A stretch of DNA of 64,000 nt from Actinospica sp035552695 (GCF_035552695.1 NZ_DASZKT010000113.1:1-64000), one strand, 5' to 3'; counted from the first letter of the stretch, positions 26,868-36,141 are shown. Notes: generated by a model not told the origin, from the sequence alone. Numbers and translations: made by a program.

Positions 26868-27709
26868 GCCGCGCCCCGGATCCATCCCAGGGCCCGTATC
26901 GCGAGCACCTCGAGCGCGTGCCTGCGGTATGCCGCCGAGCCGCGGACGTCGTCGATCGGCTGGGCGGCCCGCGCGACGAGCTTTCCGAAGCGGGCGGCGG
27001 CGGCCTCGGTGACGCTCAGCGTGTCCCAGTCCAGCTCCCCGACCAGGAAGCGCTCGGCGGCCCGGGCGGCGAGCGGGGTCGGTCCGGCCGAGCCGATGCC
27101 GGTGCCGACGGTGCGCGCCTCCAGGTCCAGGGCGATGGCGAAGGAGCAGACGGCGATCACCATCGCGTTGCGGGTGCCGACCTTCGAGAACTGCTGCGGT
27201 CCGGCGGCGGTCGGGATCACGACGGCGCGAATCAGCTCGTCCGGCTCCAGGGCGCTGCGCTTGACGCCGGTGAAGTATCCGTCGACCGGGATGCGCCGTA
27301 CGCCGCGCTGGAAGGACTCCGCCTCGACCACGGCCCCGGTCGCGAGCAGCACGGGATGCACGTCGCCCGCCGGGGACGCGGTGCCCAGGTTCCCGCCGAC
27401 CGTGCCGCGGTTGCGGATCTGCGGCGAGCCGACCGTGCGCGCGGCCATCGCCAGGGCGGGCAGCCGGTCGGACAGCTCCTCGATGATCCGGGTGTAGCTG
27501 ACCCCCGCGCCGAGCTGCACGGAGCCGCCGACCACGTCCCAGTCCTTCAGCTCCCTGATCCGGCTCAGGTCGAGCAGCGCCTCGGGCCGGCGCAGGTCGA
27601 AGTTGAGCTCGACCATCACGTCGGTGCCGCCGCTGACCGCGGTGGCCTCGGGCCGCCGCTGCTTGATCCGGAGCGCGTGTGTCCAGTCCTCCGCGGTCAT
27701 GAACTCCAC
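26864..27709 (-). CDS. Xanthine dehydrogenase, FAD-binding subunit
   Basis: 281 residues of the CO-dehydrogenase M-subunit type. The FAD motif is ATAVSGGTDVMVEL, and QIRNRGTVGGNLGTASPAGD follows in the middle. The GTG at 27709 (VEFMTAEDW) gives the family's normal length and has AAGGGAG 8 bases upstream; longer frames extend into the promoter area. First gene of the minus-strand purine operon; its promoter must lie in 27710-27962, shared with the divergent ABC genes. Confidence 0.9.
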   Translation of the reverse strand: MEFMTAEDWTHALRIKQRRPEATAVSGGTDVMVELNFDLRRPEALLDLSRIRELKDWDVVGGSVQLGAGVSYTRIIEELSDRLPALAMAARTVGSPQIRNRGTVGGNLGTASPAGDVHPVLLATGAVVEAESFQRGVRRIPVDGYFTGVKRSALEPDELIRAVVIPTAAGPQQFSKVGTRNAMVIAVCSFAIALDLEARTVGTGIGSAGPTPLAARAAERFLVGELDWDTLSVTEAAAARFGKLVARAAQPIDDVRGSAAYRRHALEVLAIRALGWIRGAA

Positions 27710-27962
27710 CAGGCCCACTCCCTTCCACGGTTCCCCCCAGTGAACTGCGCGGGACGCGGCGTATCCATGGGGCGGAGCACCGAAGCCGGGCCGCGCGCGC
27801 ACGTGGCCTTCTCGGAGGATCCTCCAGGTCCGCCGCCGTCCCCCTGAGGTAGCACCGGCGCCGTCGGCGGACCATCCCGGAGGCGGACGACGCTCAGGTG
27901 GCGAACTGGCTACCTTTGGGGCCGTCCGTTAAGAGTTTCAAGCTCCGGGGAGTGAGCCCACC

Positions 27963-28886
27963 ATGATCGAGGCGGCAGGCCTCAGCAAGCGCTACGGGGA
28001 CAAGCTGGCCGTGGACCAGCTGTCGTTCTCGGTGAAGCCCGGTCAGGTGACCGGGTTCCTCGGCCCCAACGGCGCCGGGAAGTCGACCACGATGCGGATG
28101 ATCCTGGGCCTCGACGCCCCGACGTCCGGCGCGGTCACCGTCAACGGCAAGCCGTTCCGCCAGGCCGCGCACCCACTGCGCGAGGTGGGCGCGCTGCTCG
28201 ACGCCAAGGCGGTGCACGGCGGCCGCAGCGCGTACAACCACCTGCTCTGCCTCGCGCAGACCAATAATCTGCCGAAGAAGCGGGTCGACGAGGTACTCGC
28301 GCTGGTGGGCCTGAACGCCGTGGCGAAGAAGCGCTCCCAGGGCTTCTCGCTCGGCATGGGCCAGCGGCTCGGCATCGCGGCGGCGCTGCTCGGCGACCCC
28401 AAGGTGCTGATGTTCGACGAGCCGGTCAACGGCCTGGACCCGGAGGGCATCCTCTGGATCAGGAACCTGATGAAGGCGCTGGCCGCCGAGGGCCGCACGG
28501 TGTTCGTCTCCAGCCACCTGATGAGCGAGATGGAGAGCACCGCCGACCACCTGATCGTGATCGGCCGCGGCAAGCTGGTCGCGGACTGCACGGTGCAGGA
28601 GTTCATCGACAACAACTCCGAGCTGTCCATCCGGGTGCGCACCCCGCAGCTCGAGCAGCTCGGCGCGCTGCTCGCGGAGAAGGGCGGCATCGCGCGCGCC
28701 GACGGCGAGGACGCGCTGGTGGTGACGAAGCTGGGCATGACCCAAATCGGCGACCTGGCGTTCGACAACCAGATCCGGGTGCACGAGCTCAGCCCGATCC
28801 AGGCCTCGCTCGAGCAGGCCTTCATGGAGCTGACCAAGGACAGCGTCGAGTACCACGCGGCCGTTCCGGCCGGTAAGGGGGCCTGA
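27963..28886 (+). CDS. ABC transporter ATP-binding protein (cassette 1)
   Basis: 307 residues. Walker A GPNGAGKST at about 34-42, signature variant SLGMGQRLG, Walker B VLMFDEPVNGLDPEG and a switch His in SSHLMSEME. The C-terminal 80 residues form the DrrA/BcrA-type extension. Exporter class with a separate permease. GGGGAG precedes the ATG. First of three close paralogues (with 29902 and 31768). Confidence 0.92.
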   Translation: MIEAAGLSKRYGDKLAVDQLSFSVKPGQVTGFLGPNGAGKSTTMRMILGLDAPTSGAVTVNGKPFRQAAHPLREVGALLDAKAVHGGRSAYNHLLCLAQTNNLPKKRVDEVLALVGLNAVAKKRSQGFSLGMGQRLGIAAALLGDPKVLMFDEPVNGLDPEGILWIRNLMKALAAEGRTVFVSSHLMSEMESTADHLIVIGRGKLVADCTVQEFIDNNSELSIRVRTPQLEQLGALLAEKGGIARADGEDALVVTKLGMTQIGDLAFDNQIRVHELSPIQASLEQAFMELTKDSVEYHAAVPAGKGA

Positions 28887-28888
28887 GC

Positions 28889-29737
28889 ATGAGCGCGATG
28901 ACCGACACTCCGGCCGTCTTCGGCGGCATGACTCCGCTGCCGGAGGCGAGCGGCCGGGCCGGCTTCAGCGGTGCGCTGCGCTCCGAGTGGACGAAGATCC
29001 GCTCGGTGAAGTCGACGACCTGGACCCTGGCCGCTGCGATCATCATCGGCGTGGGTATCAGCGCCCTGGGCAACTGGGGCCAGGCCAACCACACCACCGA
29101 GACCGCGGCCCAGCTCGCGCAGAAGGACCTGGTGCAGCGCACCATGTTCGGCATCATCCTCGGACAGCTGGTCATGGTCGTCTTCGGCGCGCTCGCGGTG
29201 ACCGCGGAGTACTCCACCGGGATGATCCGCACCAGCCTTTCCGCGCAGCCGCGCCGGGGGAACGTCTTCCTGGCCAAGCTGGTGGTCCTGACGGTGGTGG
29301 CCTTCGTCGTCGGCGAGATCATCTCCTTCGCCTCGTTCTTCATCGGCGCGCACTTCTGGGCGACGAAGGGCGTCTCGCTGAGCCTGAGCACGCACGGCGC
29401 GCTGCAGGCCGTGGCCGGCGGCGGGCTCTACCTCGTCGGCGCGGCGCTGCTGGCCTTCGGCATCGGCGCGGCACTGCGGCACACGGCCGGGGCCATCACC
29501 CTCGGCGTGGCGCTGCTGTTCGTGATCAACATCATCACGAACTTCATGCCGACCTCCTGGCAGCAGGACATCGACAAGTGGCTGCCGTACAACGCCGGCA
29601 GCCAGGTCTGGGCGACGCAGCACACGGCCGACGTCGGCACCGCGTTCGGCGCCTGGGCCGGCTTCGGCGTGTACATCGGCTACGCCGTGATCGCGCTGCT
29701 CGCGGGCCTGTGGGTGTTCCAGCGCCGGGACGCCTAG
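28889..29737 (+). CDS. ABC transporter permease (cassette 1)
   Basis: 282 residues. A soluble N-terminus contains LRSEWTKIRSVKSTTWTL, the typical start of ABC-2 type permeases. About six membrane helices follow, with EYSTGMIRTSLSAQPRR between helices 2 and 3. It starts 3 bases after the ATPase stop, with AAGGGGG as ribosome site. Exported substrate unknown. Confidence 0.9.
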   Translation: MSAMTDTPAVFGGMTPLPEASGRAGFSGALRSEWTKIRSVKSTTWTLAAAIIIGVGISALGNWGQANHTTETAAQLAQKDLVQRTMFGIILGQLVMVVFGALAVTAEYSTGMIRTSLSAQPRRGNVFLAKLVVLTVVAFVVGEIISFASFFIGAHFWATKGVSLSLSTHGALQAVAGGGLYLVGAALLAFGIGAALRHTAGAITLGVALLFVINIITNFMPTSWQQDIDKWLPYNAGSQVWATQHTADVGTAFGAWAGFGVYIGYAVIALLAGLWVFQRRDA

Positions 29738-29793
29738 AAATTCATCAGAGATCCAATTTCACAACAGAGCTCTGATACTGGTAGATTCCGGAA

Positions 29794-29855
29794 GCGAGGG
29801 CCCCCTCGACGGCGTGGGTAGACGCCGAGGGGGCCCTCGCCTCTCCTTTTTCCGA
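29794..29855 (+). terminator. Rho-independent terminator after cassette 1
   Basis: A perfect 15-bp stem, 29794-29808 (GCGAGGGCCCCCTCG) with 29826-29840, loop of 17 bases, followed by the pyrimidine run CTCTCCTTTTTCC. It separates cassette 1 from cassette 2 and is one of the few here with a real T-tract. Confidence 0.92.
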
Positions 29856-29901
29856 GCGCGGCGGTGCGTCAGGCAGTACCGTGTACGGGAGAGGGGGCAC
29901 C

Positions 29902-30843
29902 ATGATCGAAGTCAAGGACCTCGTCAAGAAGTACGGCGACACGACCGCCGTGGACCACCTCAGTTTCGCGGTCGAACCTGGCCGGATCACCGGCTTCCTG
30001 GGGCCGAACGGGGCCGGGAAGTCCACCACGATGCGGCTGATCCTCGGTCTCGACCGGCCGACCTCCGGCAACGCGCTCATCGACGGCAAGCCGTACCGCG
30101 ATCTGCGTGATCCGCTGCGATACGTCGGCGCGCTGCTCGAGGCGCGGGCCGTGCACGGCGGCCGCAGCGCGTTCAACCATCTGCTCTATCTCGCGCAGAC
30201 GCAGGGCGTGCCGAAGAAGCGGGTCTCCGAGGTCCTGGACCTCGTCGGCCTGAGCGCGGTGGCCGGCAAGCGCACCAAGGGCTTCTCGCTCGGCATGGGC
30301 CAGCGGCTCGGCATCGCCGCGGCGCTGCTCGGCGACCCCGAGATCCTCATCCTCGACGAGCCGGTCAACGGGCTCGACCCCGAGGGCGTGCTCTGGATCC
30401 GGCAACTGCTCAAGGCCCTCGCGTCGGACGGCCGGACCATCTTCGTGTCGAGCCACCTGATGAACGAGATGGCCGTGACCGCCGACCACCTGATCGTCAT
30501 CGGCCGCGGCAAGCTGCAGGCGGACATGCCGGTCGGCCAGTTCATCGCGCAGTTCTCGGACACCGCGGTGCTGGTACGCACGCCGCACGCCGACTCGTTC
30601 CGGGCGGCGGTCGGCGAACGCGGCTGGTCCGTCGCGAACACGAACGACGCCGGCGCGCTGATCGTCACCGGCAGCACCGCTCCGCAGATCGGCGAGCTCG
30701 CGGCCGAACGCGGCCTGGTGCTGCACGAACTCACGCCGCAGAAGGCCTCGCTGGAAGAGGCGTACATGGAGCTCACCCGGGAGTCCGGCGAGTTCGCGCA
30801 CCGGTCCGCACCCGTTCTCGGAGGTTCCGATGGCCGCGCGTGA
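29902..30843 (+). CDS. ABC transporter ATP-binding protein (cassette 2)
   Basis: 313 residues starting MIEVKDLVKKYGDTTAVDH. GPNGAGKST, SLGMGQRLG, LILDEPVNGLDPEG and SSHLMNEMA are all intact. ATG at 29902 with GAGAGGGGG just upstream; a GTG at 29881 is in frame but less likely. Close paralogue of 27963 and 31768, sharing long identical stretches such as RAVHGGRSAFNHLLYLAQT. Confidence 0.92.
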   Translation: MIEVKDLVKKYGDTTAVDHLSFAVEPGRITGFLGPNGAGKSTTMRLILGLDRPTSGNALIDGKPYRDLRDPLRYVGALLEARAVHGGRSAFNHLLYLAQTQGVPKKRVSEVLDLVGLSAVAGKRTKGFSLGMGQRLGIAAALLGDPEILILDEPVNGLDPEGVLWIRQLLKALASDGRTIFVSSHLMNEMAVTADHLIVIGRGKLQADMPVGQFIAQFSDTAVLVRTPHADSFRAAVGERGWSVANTNDAGALIVTGSTAPQIGELAAERGLVLHELTPQKASLEEAYMELTRESGEFAHRSAPVLGGSDGRA

Positions 30844-31669
30844 CAGTGTTCTGACTCCGACCACGATGCAGGCCGCCGGCACCGGCCACGCGCACTTCGG
30901 CCGCCTGCTGCTGGCCGAGTGGACGAAGATCCGCTCGGTACGCTCGACCTACTGGTCGCTGATCGCGCTGATCATCGCGTTCCTGTTCTTCAGCTGGCTG
31001 TTCCCGTATCTGACGGTCTCGAACTGGAAGCAGGCCACGCCGACGCAGCAGGCGAACCTGATCGAGGACCCGATCGGCTCGATCATGAGCTCGGGGCTGT
31101 TCGTCGGCCAGCTCGCGGTCGCGATTCTCGGCGTGATGGTGACGGCGAGCGAGTACTCCACCGGCATGATCCGCTCGACGCTGCTGGCCAGCCCGCACCG
31201 GGTGCGGATGCTGGCGGCCAAGTCGATCGTCTTCGCGCTGCTGATCCTGGTGATCGGCGAGGTCATCGCCTTCGCCGGCTTCTTCATCGGCCGGCAGACC
31301 TTCAAGAGCCTGCTGACGGTGAACCTGAGCAGCGGGGACGTCCGGCAGGTGTTCGGCGTCGGCCTGTACCTGGGCATGCTCGGCCTGTTCTCGCTGGTCC
31401 TGGGCTCGCTGATCCGGCACGTCGCGGGCGCGATCACCGGCATCGTCGCGCTGCTGCTGGTGATCAGCAACCTGATCCAGCTGATCCCCGGCCGGGTCGG
31501 CAAGTACCTGTACACCTACGAGCCGACGAACGCCGGCTTCGCGATCATCGGCAAGCGGCTGCCGGACAACTTCCTGATCAGCTCGTGGGAGGGCTACGGC
31601 GTGTTCGCCGCGTGGACCGCGCTGCTCTGGGCGCTGGCCGCGTACCTGCTCGTGCGCCGGGACGCGTAA
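30830..31669 (+). CDS. ABC transporter permease (cassette 2)
   Basis: 279 residues. An ABC-2 type membrane protein with N-terminal LLLAEWTKIRSVRSTYWSL, EYSTGMIRSTLLASPHR and about six helices. The ATG at 30830 overlaps the ATPase gene by 14 bases and has GGAGG 5 bases upstream, so translation is coupled. Confidence 0.9.
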   Translation: MAARDSVLTPTTMQAAGTGHAHFGRLLLAEWTKIRSVRSTYWSLIALIIAFLFFSWLFPYLTVSNWKQATPTQQANLIEDPIGSIMSSGLFVGQLAVAILGVMVTASEYSTGMIRSTLLASPHRVRMLAAKSIVFALLILVIGEVIAFAGFFIGRQTFKSLLTVNLSSGDVRQVFGVGLYLGMLGLFSLVLGSLIRHVAGAITGIVALLLVISNLIQLIPGRVGKYLYTYEPTNAGFAIIGKRLPDNFLISSWEGYGVFAAWTALLWALAAYLLVRRDA

Positions 31670-31719
31670 GGTCCCCGCAGCTCAAGAGGCTGTACCGCTA
31701 AAAGAAGCCGTACCTCTAA

Positions 31720-31760
31720 AGCCTGCCCGAATGGTTGATTCCCGACTATTCGGGCAGGCT
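31720..31760 (+). terminator. Perfect hairpin directly before cassette 3
   Basis: A 12-bp stem, 31720-31731 (AGCCTGCCCGAA) with 31749-31760, loop 17 bases. It ends 7 bases before the ATG of the next ATPase, so it either terminates cassette 2 or controls access to the ribosome site of cassette 3. No T-tract. Confidence 0.7.
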
Positions 31761-31767
31761 TGTCTCC

Positions 31768-32790
31768 ATGATCCAAGCGACCGCGCTGACCAAGCGCTAC
31801 GGTCCCCGGCTCGCGGTGGACCAGGCGGATTTCACCGTCGCGCCGGGCAAGGTGACCGGCTTCCTCGGGCCGAACGGCGCGGGCAAGTCGACCACGATGC
31901 GGATGATCCTCGGCCTGGACCGGCCGAGCTCCGGCTCGGTGACCATCAACGGCGTCCCGTACCACCGGCTCGCCGCGCCGCTGCGGGAGGTCGGCGCGCT
32001 GCTGGACGCCAAGGCCGTGCACGGCGGACGGACCGCGTACAACCACCTGCTCGTGCTGGCGAAGGCGAACGGCCTGCCGCGCGGCCGGGTGGACGCGGTG
32101 ATCGACCTGGTCGGCCTGCACAGCGTGGCCAAGAAGCGGTCCGGCGGATTCTCGCTCGGCATGGGCCAGCGGCTCGGCATCGCGGCGGCGCTGCTCGGCG
32201 ACCCGGGAATCCTGATGTTCGACGAGCCGGTCAACGGCCTGGACCCGGAGGGCATCCTCTGGATCCGCAACCTGATGAAGGCGCTGGCCGCGGAGGGGCG
32301 GACGGTCTTCGTCTCCAGCCACCTGATGAGCGAGATGGCGCTGACGGCGGATCACCTCGTCGTGATCGGCCTCGGCAAGATCCTCGCCGACGAGCCGATG
32401 GCCGACTTCATCGCGAAGAACTCGGTGAGCTACGTCCGCGTGCGCTCCCCGCAGATGGCGGATCTAGGACCGAAACTGGCCTCGCGCGGCTGGCGGATCG
32501 AGCCGCAGCCGGACGCGTCCGTGCACGTGTTCGACGCGCAGCCCGCGCAGATCGGAGACGTGGCCGGGACCGCGGGCCTGTGGCTGCACGAACTGACGCT
32601 GGTTCAGTCCTCGCTCGAAGAGGCGTTCATGCGGCTGACGGCCGGTTCGGTCGAGTACCACGCGGGCCAGACGGGCGACGCGGGTCTGGCGGGCGGACAG
32701 CGCGTGCCTGATGGAACGGCCATGCCGGGCTGGGGCACGCCGGTCCCGCAGGAGATCCAGAACTCGCAGGTCAAGGAGCGTACCCAGTGA
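31768..32790 (+). CDS. ABC transporter ATP-binding protein (cassette 3)
   Basis: 340 residues, with a C-terminal extension of about 30 residues beyond the paralogues. GPNGAGKST, SLGMGQRLG, LMFDEPVNGLDPEG and SSHLMSEMA are intact. The ATG at 31768 aligns with the starts of the other two ATPases; no Shine-Dalgarno is visible because a hairpin occupies that place. GTGA overlap couples it to the permease. Confidence 0.9.
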   Translation: MIQATALTKRYGPRLAVDQADFTVAPGKVTGFLGPNGAGKSTTMRMILGLDRPSSGSVTINGVPYHRLAAPLREVGALLDAKAVHGGRTAYNHLLVLAKANGLPRGRVDAVIDLVGLHSVAKKRSGGFSLGMGQRLGIAAALLGDPGILMFDEPVNGLDPEGILWIRNLMKALAAEGRTVFVSSHLMSEMALTADHLVVIGLGKILADEPMADFIAKNSVSYVRVRSPQMADLGPKLASRGWRIEPQPDASVHVFDAQPAQIGDVAGTAGLWLHELTLVQSSLEEAFMRLTAGSVEYHAGQTGDAGLAGGQRVPDGTAMPGWGTPVPQEIQNSQVKERTQ

Positions 32791-33620
32791 GCGCCACCAC
32801 CACCCGCGCCTTCCGCCTCGAGGGACCGGCCCGGCGAATCACGTTCGCGGAGGCGATGGACAGCGAGTTCGCCAAGATCCGCAGCGTGCGCTCCACCTAC
32901 TGGACGCTGCTGATCTGCCTGGTGGTATCGGTCGGGATCTCGCTGCTGATCGCGGCCGTCACCTCGGCCAACTGGGACACGATCTCGCAGAGCGACCGCG
33001 CGACGACGGGCATGTCGACGGTGGTCACGGGAGTCTTCTTCGGCGTGCTGGTGACGGGCGTGCTCGGCGTCATGGTCGTATCCACCGAGTACGGCACCGG
33101 CATGATGCGCACCTCACTCACCGCCTTCCCGCGCCGCGCCACGCTGTTCCTCGCGAAGGCCAGCGTGCTCGCCATCGTCGTGCTACTGCTCGGAATCGTC
33201 ATCGCGTTCGCCTCGTACGCGGTGGCCAGCCCGTTCTTCACGAAACACGGCGTGGACCTGTCGCTGAGTCAGGCAGCCAACCTGCGCGCGCTGCTCGCCG
33301 TGCCGGTGTACCTGACGCTCGTCGCGCTGATGGGCCTCGGCCTGGGCTTCCTGCTCCGGCACACCGCCGGCGCGATCTCCTCGCTCGTCGGCCTGTTCTT
33401 CGTACTGCCGATCATCACGAACTTCCTGCCCGGCACGACCGGCAAGGACATCAACAAGATCGTGCCCTCCAACGCCGGCAGCGCCATGATGGCCACCCAC
33501 GCGACCACATCGAACGGCGCCCCGGAACTCTCCCCCGCCGGCGGCCTCGTCGCCCTGCTGATCTGGACCGCGGTGCTACTCGTCCCGGCGTTCTGGGCCT
33601 TCCGGCATCGGGACGCCTAG
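32787..33620 (+). CDS. ABC transporter permease (cassette 3)
   Basis: 277 residues. An ABC-2 permease with MDSEFAKIRSVRSTYWTLL, EYGTGMMRTSLTAFPRR and about six helices. It starts at GTG 32787 overlapping the ATPase stop; GGAGCG lies upstream. It shares the AEA/DSE-W/F-TKIRSV entry motif with permeases 1 and 2 but is the most diverged. Confidence 0.9.
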   Translation: MSATTTRAFRLEGPARRITFAEAMDSEFAKIRSVRSTYWTLLICLVVSVGISLLIAAVTSANWDTISQSDRATTGMSTVVTGVFFGVLVTGVLGVMVVSTEYGTGMMRTSLTAFPRRATLFLAKASVLAIVVLLLGIVIAFASYAVASPFFTKHGVDLSLSQAANLRALLAVPVYLTLVALMGLGLGFLLRHTAGAISSLVGLFFVLPIITNFLPGTTGKDINKIVPSNAGSAMMATHATTSNGAPELSPAGGLVALLIWTAVLLVPAFWAFRHRDA

Positions 33621-33633
33621 GGCGGTGGCGGCC

Positions 33634-33942
33634 CTACCGCCGCTGGCGTCGCCCGCGCGAGTTCCAGCAGGCGGTGTGCCAGTGGCGGCGTTCGGTGACG
33701 CCGCCGCCGGAGCCGTATTCGGGGACGCTCGGCCAGGCGACGAGGTGGGGCGTGCCGGGCGGGATCTCGTGGTCGCAGCCGGGGCAGCGGTAGGTCTTGG
33801 TCGCGGCCGCGCCGGTGACCTGGCGCACGATCCAGTCCTCGCCGTCCGGGGCGGACTCGGTGCGCTGGTAGCCGAAGGAGCGCGAGAGGTCGTCCGGGTC
33901 GGGCGTCGGACGTGACCACTTGGAGTTCTTGCGCGGGCTCAC
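33634..33942 (-). CDS. Small zinc-binding protein, ATP/GTP-binding-annotated family
   Basis: 102 residues with CPGCDHEIPPGTPHLVAWP (about 54-72) and HWHTACWNSRGR near the C-terminus, giving a Cys2 plus His/Cys zinc site. It ends in a basic RRQRR tail. In Streptomyces this short family is annotated as ATP/GTP-binding, but I see no P-loop. The GTG at 33942 (VSPRKNSKWSRP) is chosen because residues further upstream lack family character. Convergent with the ABC permease; lies between conserved neighbours of the scy-nucS region. Confidence 0.7.
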   Translation of the reverse strand: MSPRKNSKWSRPTPDPDDLSRSFGYQRTESAPDGEDWIVRQVTGAAATKTYRCPGCDHEIPPGTPHLVAWPSVPEYGSGGGVTERRHWHTACWNSRGRRQRR

Positions 33943-33985
33943 GAATCCATTCTCGCAGCCCGCGCGCGAACTTCGGGGACCTGGC

Positions 33986-35764
33986 TCAGGACGTGTGGTC
34001 GCGGAATCCGCGACTGGTCTTGCGGCCCAGGTATCCCGCCGTGACCAGGTGCTCGAGCAGCGGGGCCGGGGCGAAGCCGGGCTCACGGAACTCCAGGTAG
34101 AGCACCCGCTCGATGGCCAGCGCGACGTCCAGGCCGACCACGTCGAGCAGCTCGAACGGGCCCATCGGGTAGCCGCAGCCGAGCTTCATCGCGGTGTCGA
34201 TGCCGTCGGCCGTCGCGTAGTGCGCCTGGAGCATCTTGACCGCGTCGTTCAGGTACGGGAAAAGCAGGGCATTGACGATGAATCCGGCGCGGTCGGCGCA
34301 GTCCACCGGGTGCTTGCCGAGCCGCTCGCACAGCTCGTGCACCGTGGTGAGCACGTCCGAGGCGGTGGCGACGGTGTGCACGACCTCGACCAGCTCCATC
34401 ACCGGCGCCGGGTTGAAGAAGTGGATGCCGACGACGTCCGCCGGGCGGCTCGTGGCCACCGCGCAGTCGATCACCGGGAGGCTGGAGGTGGTCGTGGCCA
34501 GCACCGCGCCCGGCTTGCAGATCCCGTCGAGTTCGCGGAACAGCGCCGTCTTCACCTCCACGTCCTCGATCACGGCCTCGATCACCAGGTCGCAGTCGGC
34601 CGCGTCGGTCAGGCTGCCGCTGGAGGTGAGCCGGGCCAGCGCGGCGTCCCGCTCGTCCGCCGCCAGCTTGCCCTTGGCCACGGCCCGGCCGAGCGACTTC
34701 TCGACCGCCGCCCGCGCCGCCTCGGCCTTCTCCTTGGAGCGGGCGATCTGCACCGTCTCCAGGCCGGCCTTGACGCAGACCTCGGCGATGCCGCCGGCCA
34801 TGGTGCCCGAGCCGACCACGGCGACGCGGTCGACGGTGCGGCCGGGCGCGGCGTGCTTGGCGCCCTCGGAGGTCAGGTCGTCCGGGACGACGGTGGGCAC
34901 ACCCGGCTGCTCGTAGGTGTAGAAGCCGCGGCCGACCTTGCGGCCGAGCAGTCCGGCCGTCTTCATCTGCTTGAGGATCGGCGCGGGGGCGTGCAGCCGG
35001 TCGCGCGACTGCTTGTACATCGTGTCGAGGATCTCGTACGCGGTGTCCAGGCCGATCAGGTCGAGCAGCGCGAGCGGGCCCATCGGCAGCCGGCAGCCGA
35101 GCCGCATCGCGGCGTCGATGTCCTCGCGAGACGCGTAGCGCGCCTCGTACATCGTGGCGGCGTGGTTGAGGTAGCCGAACAGCAGCGCGTTCGCGATGAA
35201 GCCGGCCTTGTCGCCGATCACGACCGGGCTCTTGCCGAGCCGCGCGGCCAGGGCCTCGACGTCGGCCAGCACCTCGGGCTCGGTGACGACCGTGCGCACG
35301 ACCTCGACGAGCTTCATGACCGGCGCCGGGTTGAAGAAGTGGATGCCGACGACGCGGCCGGGGCGCGAGGTGGCCACGGAGATCTCGGTGACCGAGAGCG
35401 AGGAGGTGTTGGTCGCGAAGATCGCGTCCGCGCCGCAGATCGAGTCGAGCTGCTGGAACAGCCCCCGCTTGAGTTCGAGCCGCTCCGGGATCGCCTCGAT
35501 GACGAGATCGACGCCGGCCAGGTCGGCCAGGTCCGTCGTGAAGGTGACGCGGTCGAGCAGCGCCGCGGCGTCCTGCGCGCTCAGCTTGCCCTTCGAGACC
35601 GCGCGCCGGGTCGAGTGGGCAACGTGCGCCCGCCCCCGGTTGAGCGCGGCGGCGTCCTGCTCGACGCCGTACACCCGGATGCCGTTCCTGGCCAGCACCT
35701 CGGCGATGCCCGCACCCATGGTGCCCAGGCCCACCACGCCCACTGTCTTGAAGTCCCGCGCCAC
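33986..35764 (-). CDS. Two-domain 3-hydroxybutyryl-CoA dehydrogenase
   Basis: 592 residues made of two complete 3-hydroxyacyl-CoA dehydrogenase copies. The NAD-binding motifs are VGVVGLGTMGAGIAEVLA (start) and VAVVGSGTMAGGIAEVC (about 310). Each copy has VVGIHFFNPAPVM with the catalytic His and a C-terminal GCRLPMGPLALLDLIG or GCGYPMGPFELLDVVG. It oxidises/reduces 3-hydroxybutyryl-CoA and fits the ethylmalonyl-CoA pathway. The GTG at 35764 has AAGGGAG 6 bases upstream; the longer frame adds 17 poor residues. Confidence 0.9.
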   Translation of the reverse strand: MARDFKTVGVVGLGTMGAGIAEVLARNGIRVYGVEQDAAALNRGRAHVAHSTRRAVSKGKLSAQDAAALLDRVTFTTDLADLAGVDLVIEAIPERLELKRGLFQQLDSICGADAIFATNTSSLSVTEISVATSRPGRVVGIHFFNPAPVMKLVEVVRTVVTEPEVLADVEALAARLGKSPVVIGDKAGFIANALLFGYLNHAATMYEARYASREDIDAAMRLGCRLPMGPLALLDLIGLDTAYEILDTMYKQSRDRLHAPAPILKQMKTAGLLGRKVGRGFYTYEQPGVPTVVPDDLTSEGAKHAAPGRTVDRVAVVGSGTMAGGIAEVCVKAGLETVQIARSKEKAEAARAAVEKSLGRAVAKGKLAADERDAALARLTSSGSLTDAADCDLVIEAVIEDVEVKTALFRELDGICKPGAVLATTTSSLPVIDCAVATSRPADVVGIHFFNPAPVMELVEVVHTVATASDVLTTVHELCERLGKHPVDCADRAGFIVNALLFPYLNDAVKMLQAHYATADGIDTAMKLGCGYPMGPFELLDVVGLDVALAIERVLYLEFREPGFAPAPLLEHLVTAGYLGRKTSRGFRDHTS

Positions 35765-36141
35765 TGCCGACTCCCTTGTCCGCTCGGTACCGTCCCGCGC
35801 TCGGGGTACGGCCACTTGTTACCGGTCAGTATCCAACCTACCGGCACCGGACGTCAGTGTGAATGCGGCCACAGTACCGGCCGGCCCGATCATCCGACCG
35901 GCCTCGGCGACCGCCGTGCGGAACGAAAGCCGTGAGACCGGTCGACGCCGCCTTCCCCGCACGCGCCCTCCACTGCGCATGCGGCGGCCTCGACCGGTCT
36001 CTCCCCGCCGGGGTTCCCTCGTCACGGAGTTCTCCGCGAAGCCCACCCCACCACACGGGTCTGACAGTTTTCGGACCACCACTCCCTTCCGTGTACTCGA
36101 ACGAGTGAACACCCCGTGCCCGGGGCGTTCACCACCCGCGC
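35765..36141. other. Intergenic region, 377 bp
   Basis: No gene is supported. It contains the terminator of the SCO5389-like gene (36105-36132) and presumably the promoter of the dehydrogenase gene. The remainder shows no repeat or conserved reading that I recognise. Confidence 0.5.
36105..36132 (-). terminator. Hairpin after the SCO5389-like gene
   Basis: A 12-bp stem with one mismatch (36105-36116 GTGAACACCCCG, 36121-36132 CGGGGCGTTCAC) and a 4-base loop, starting 10 bases after the minus-strand stop at 36142. Confidence 0.7.
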
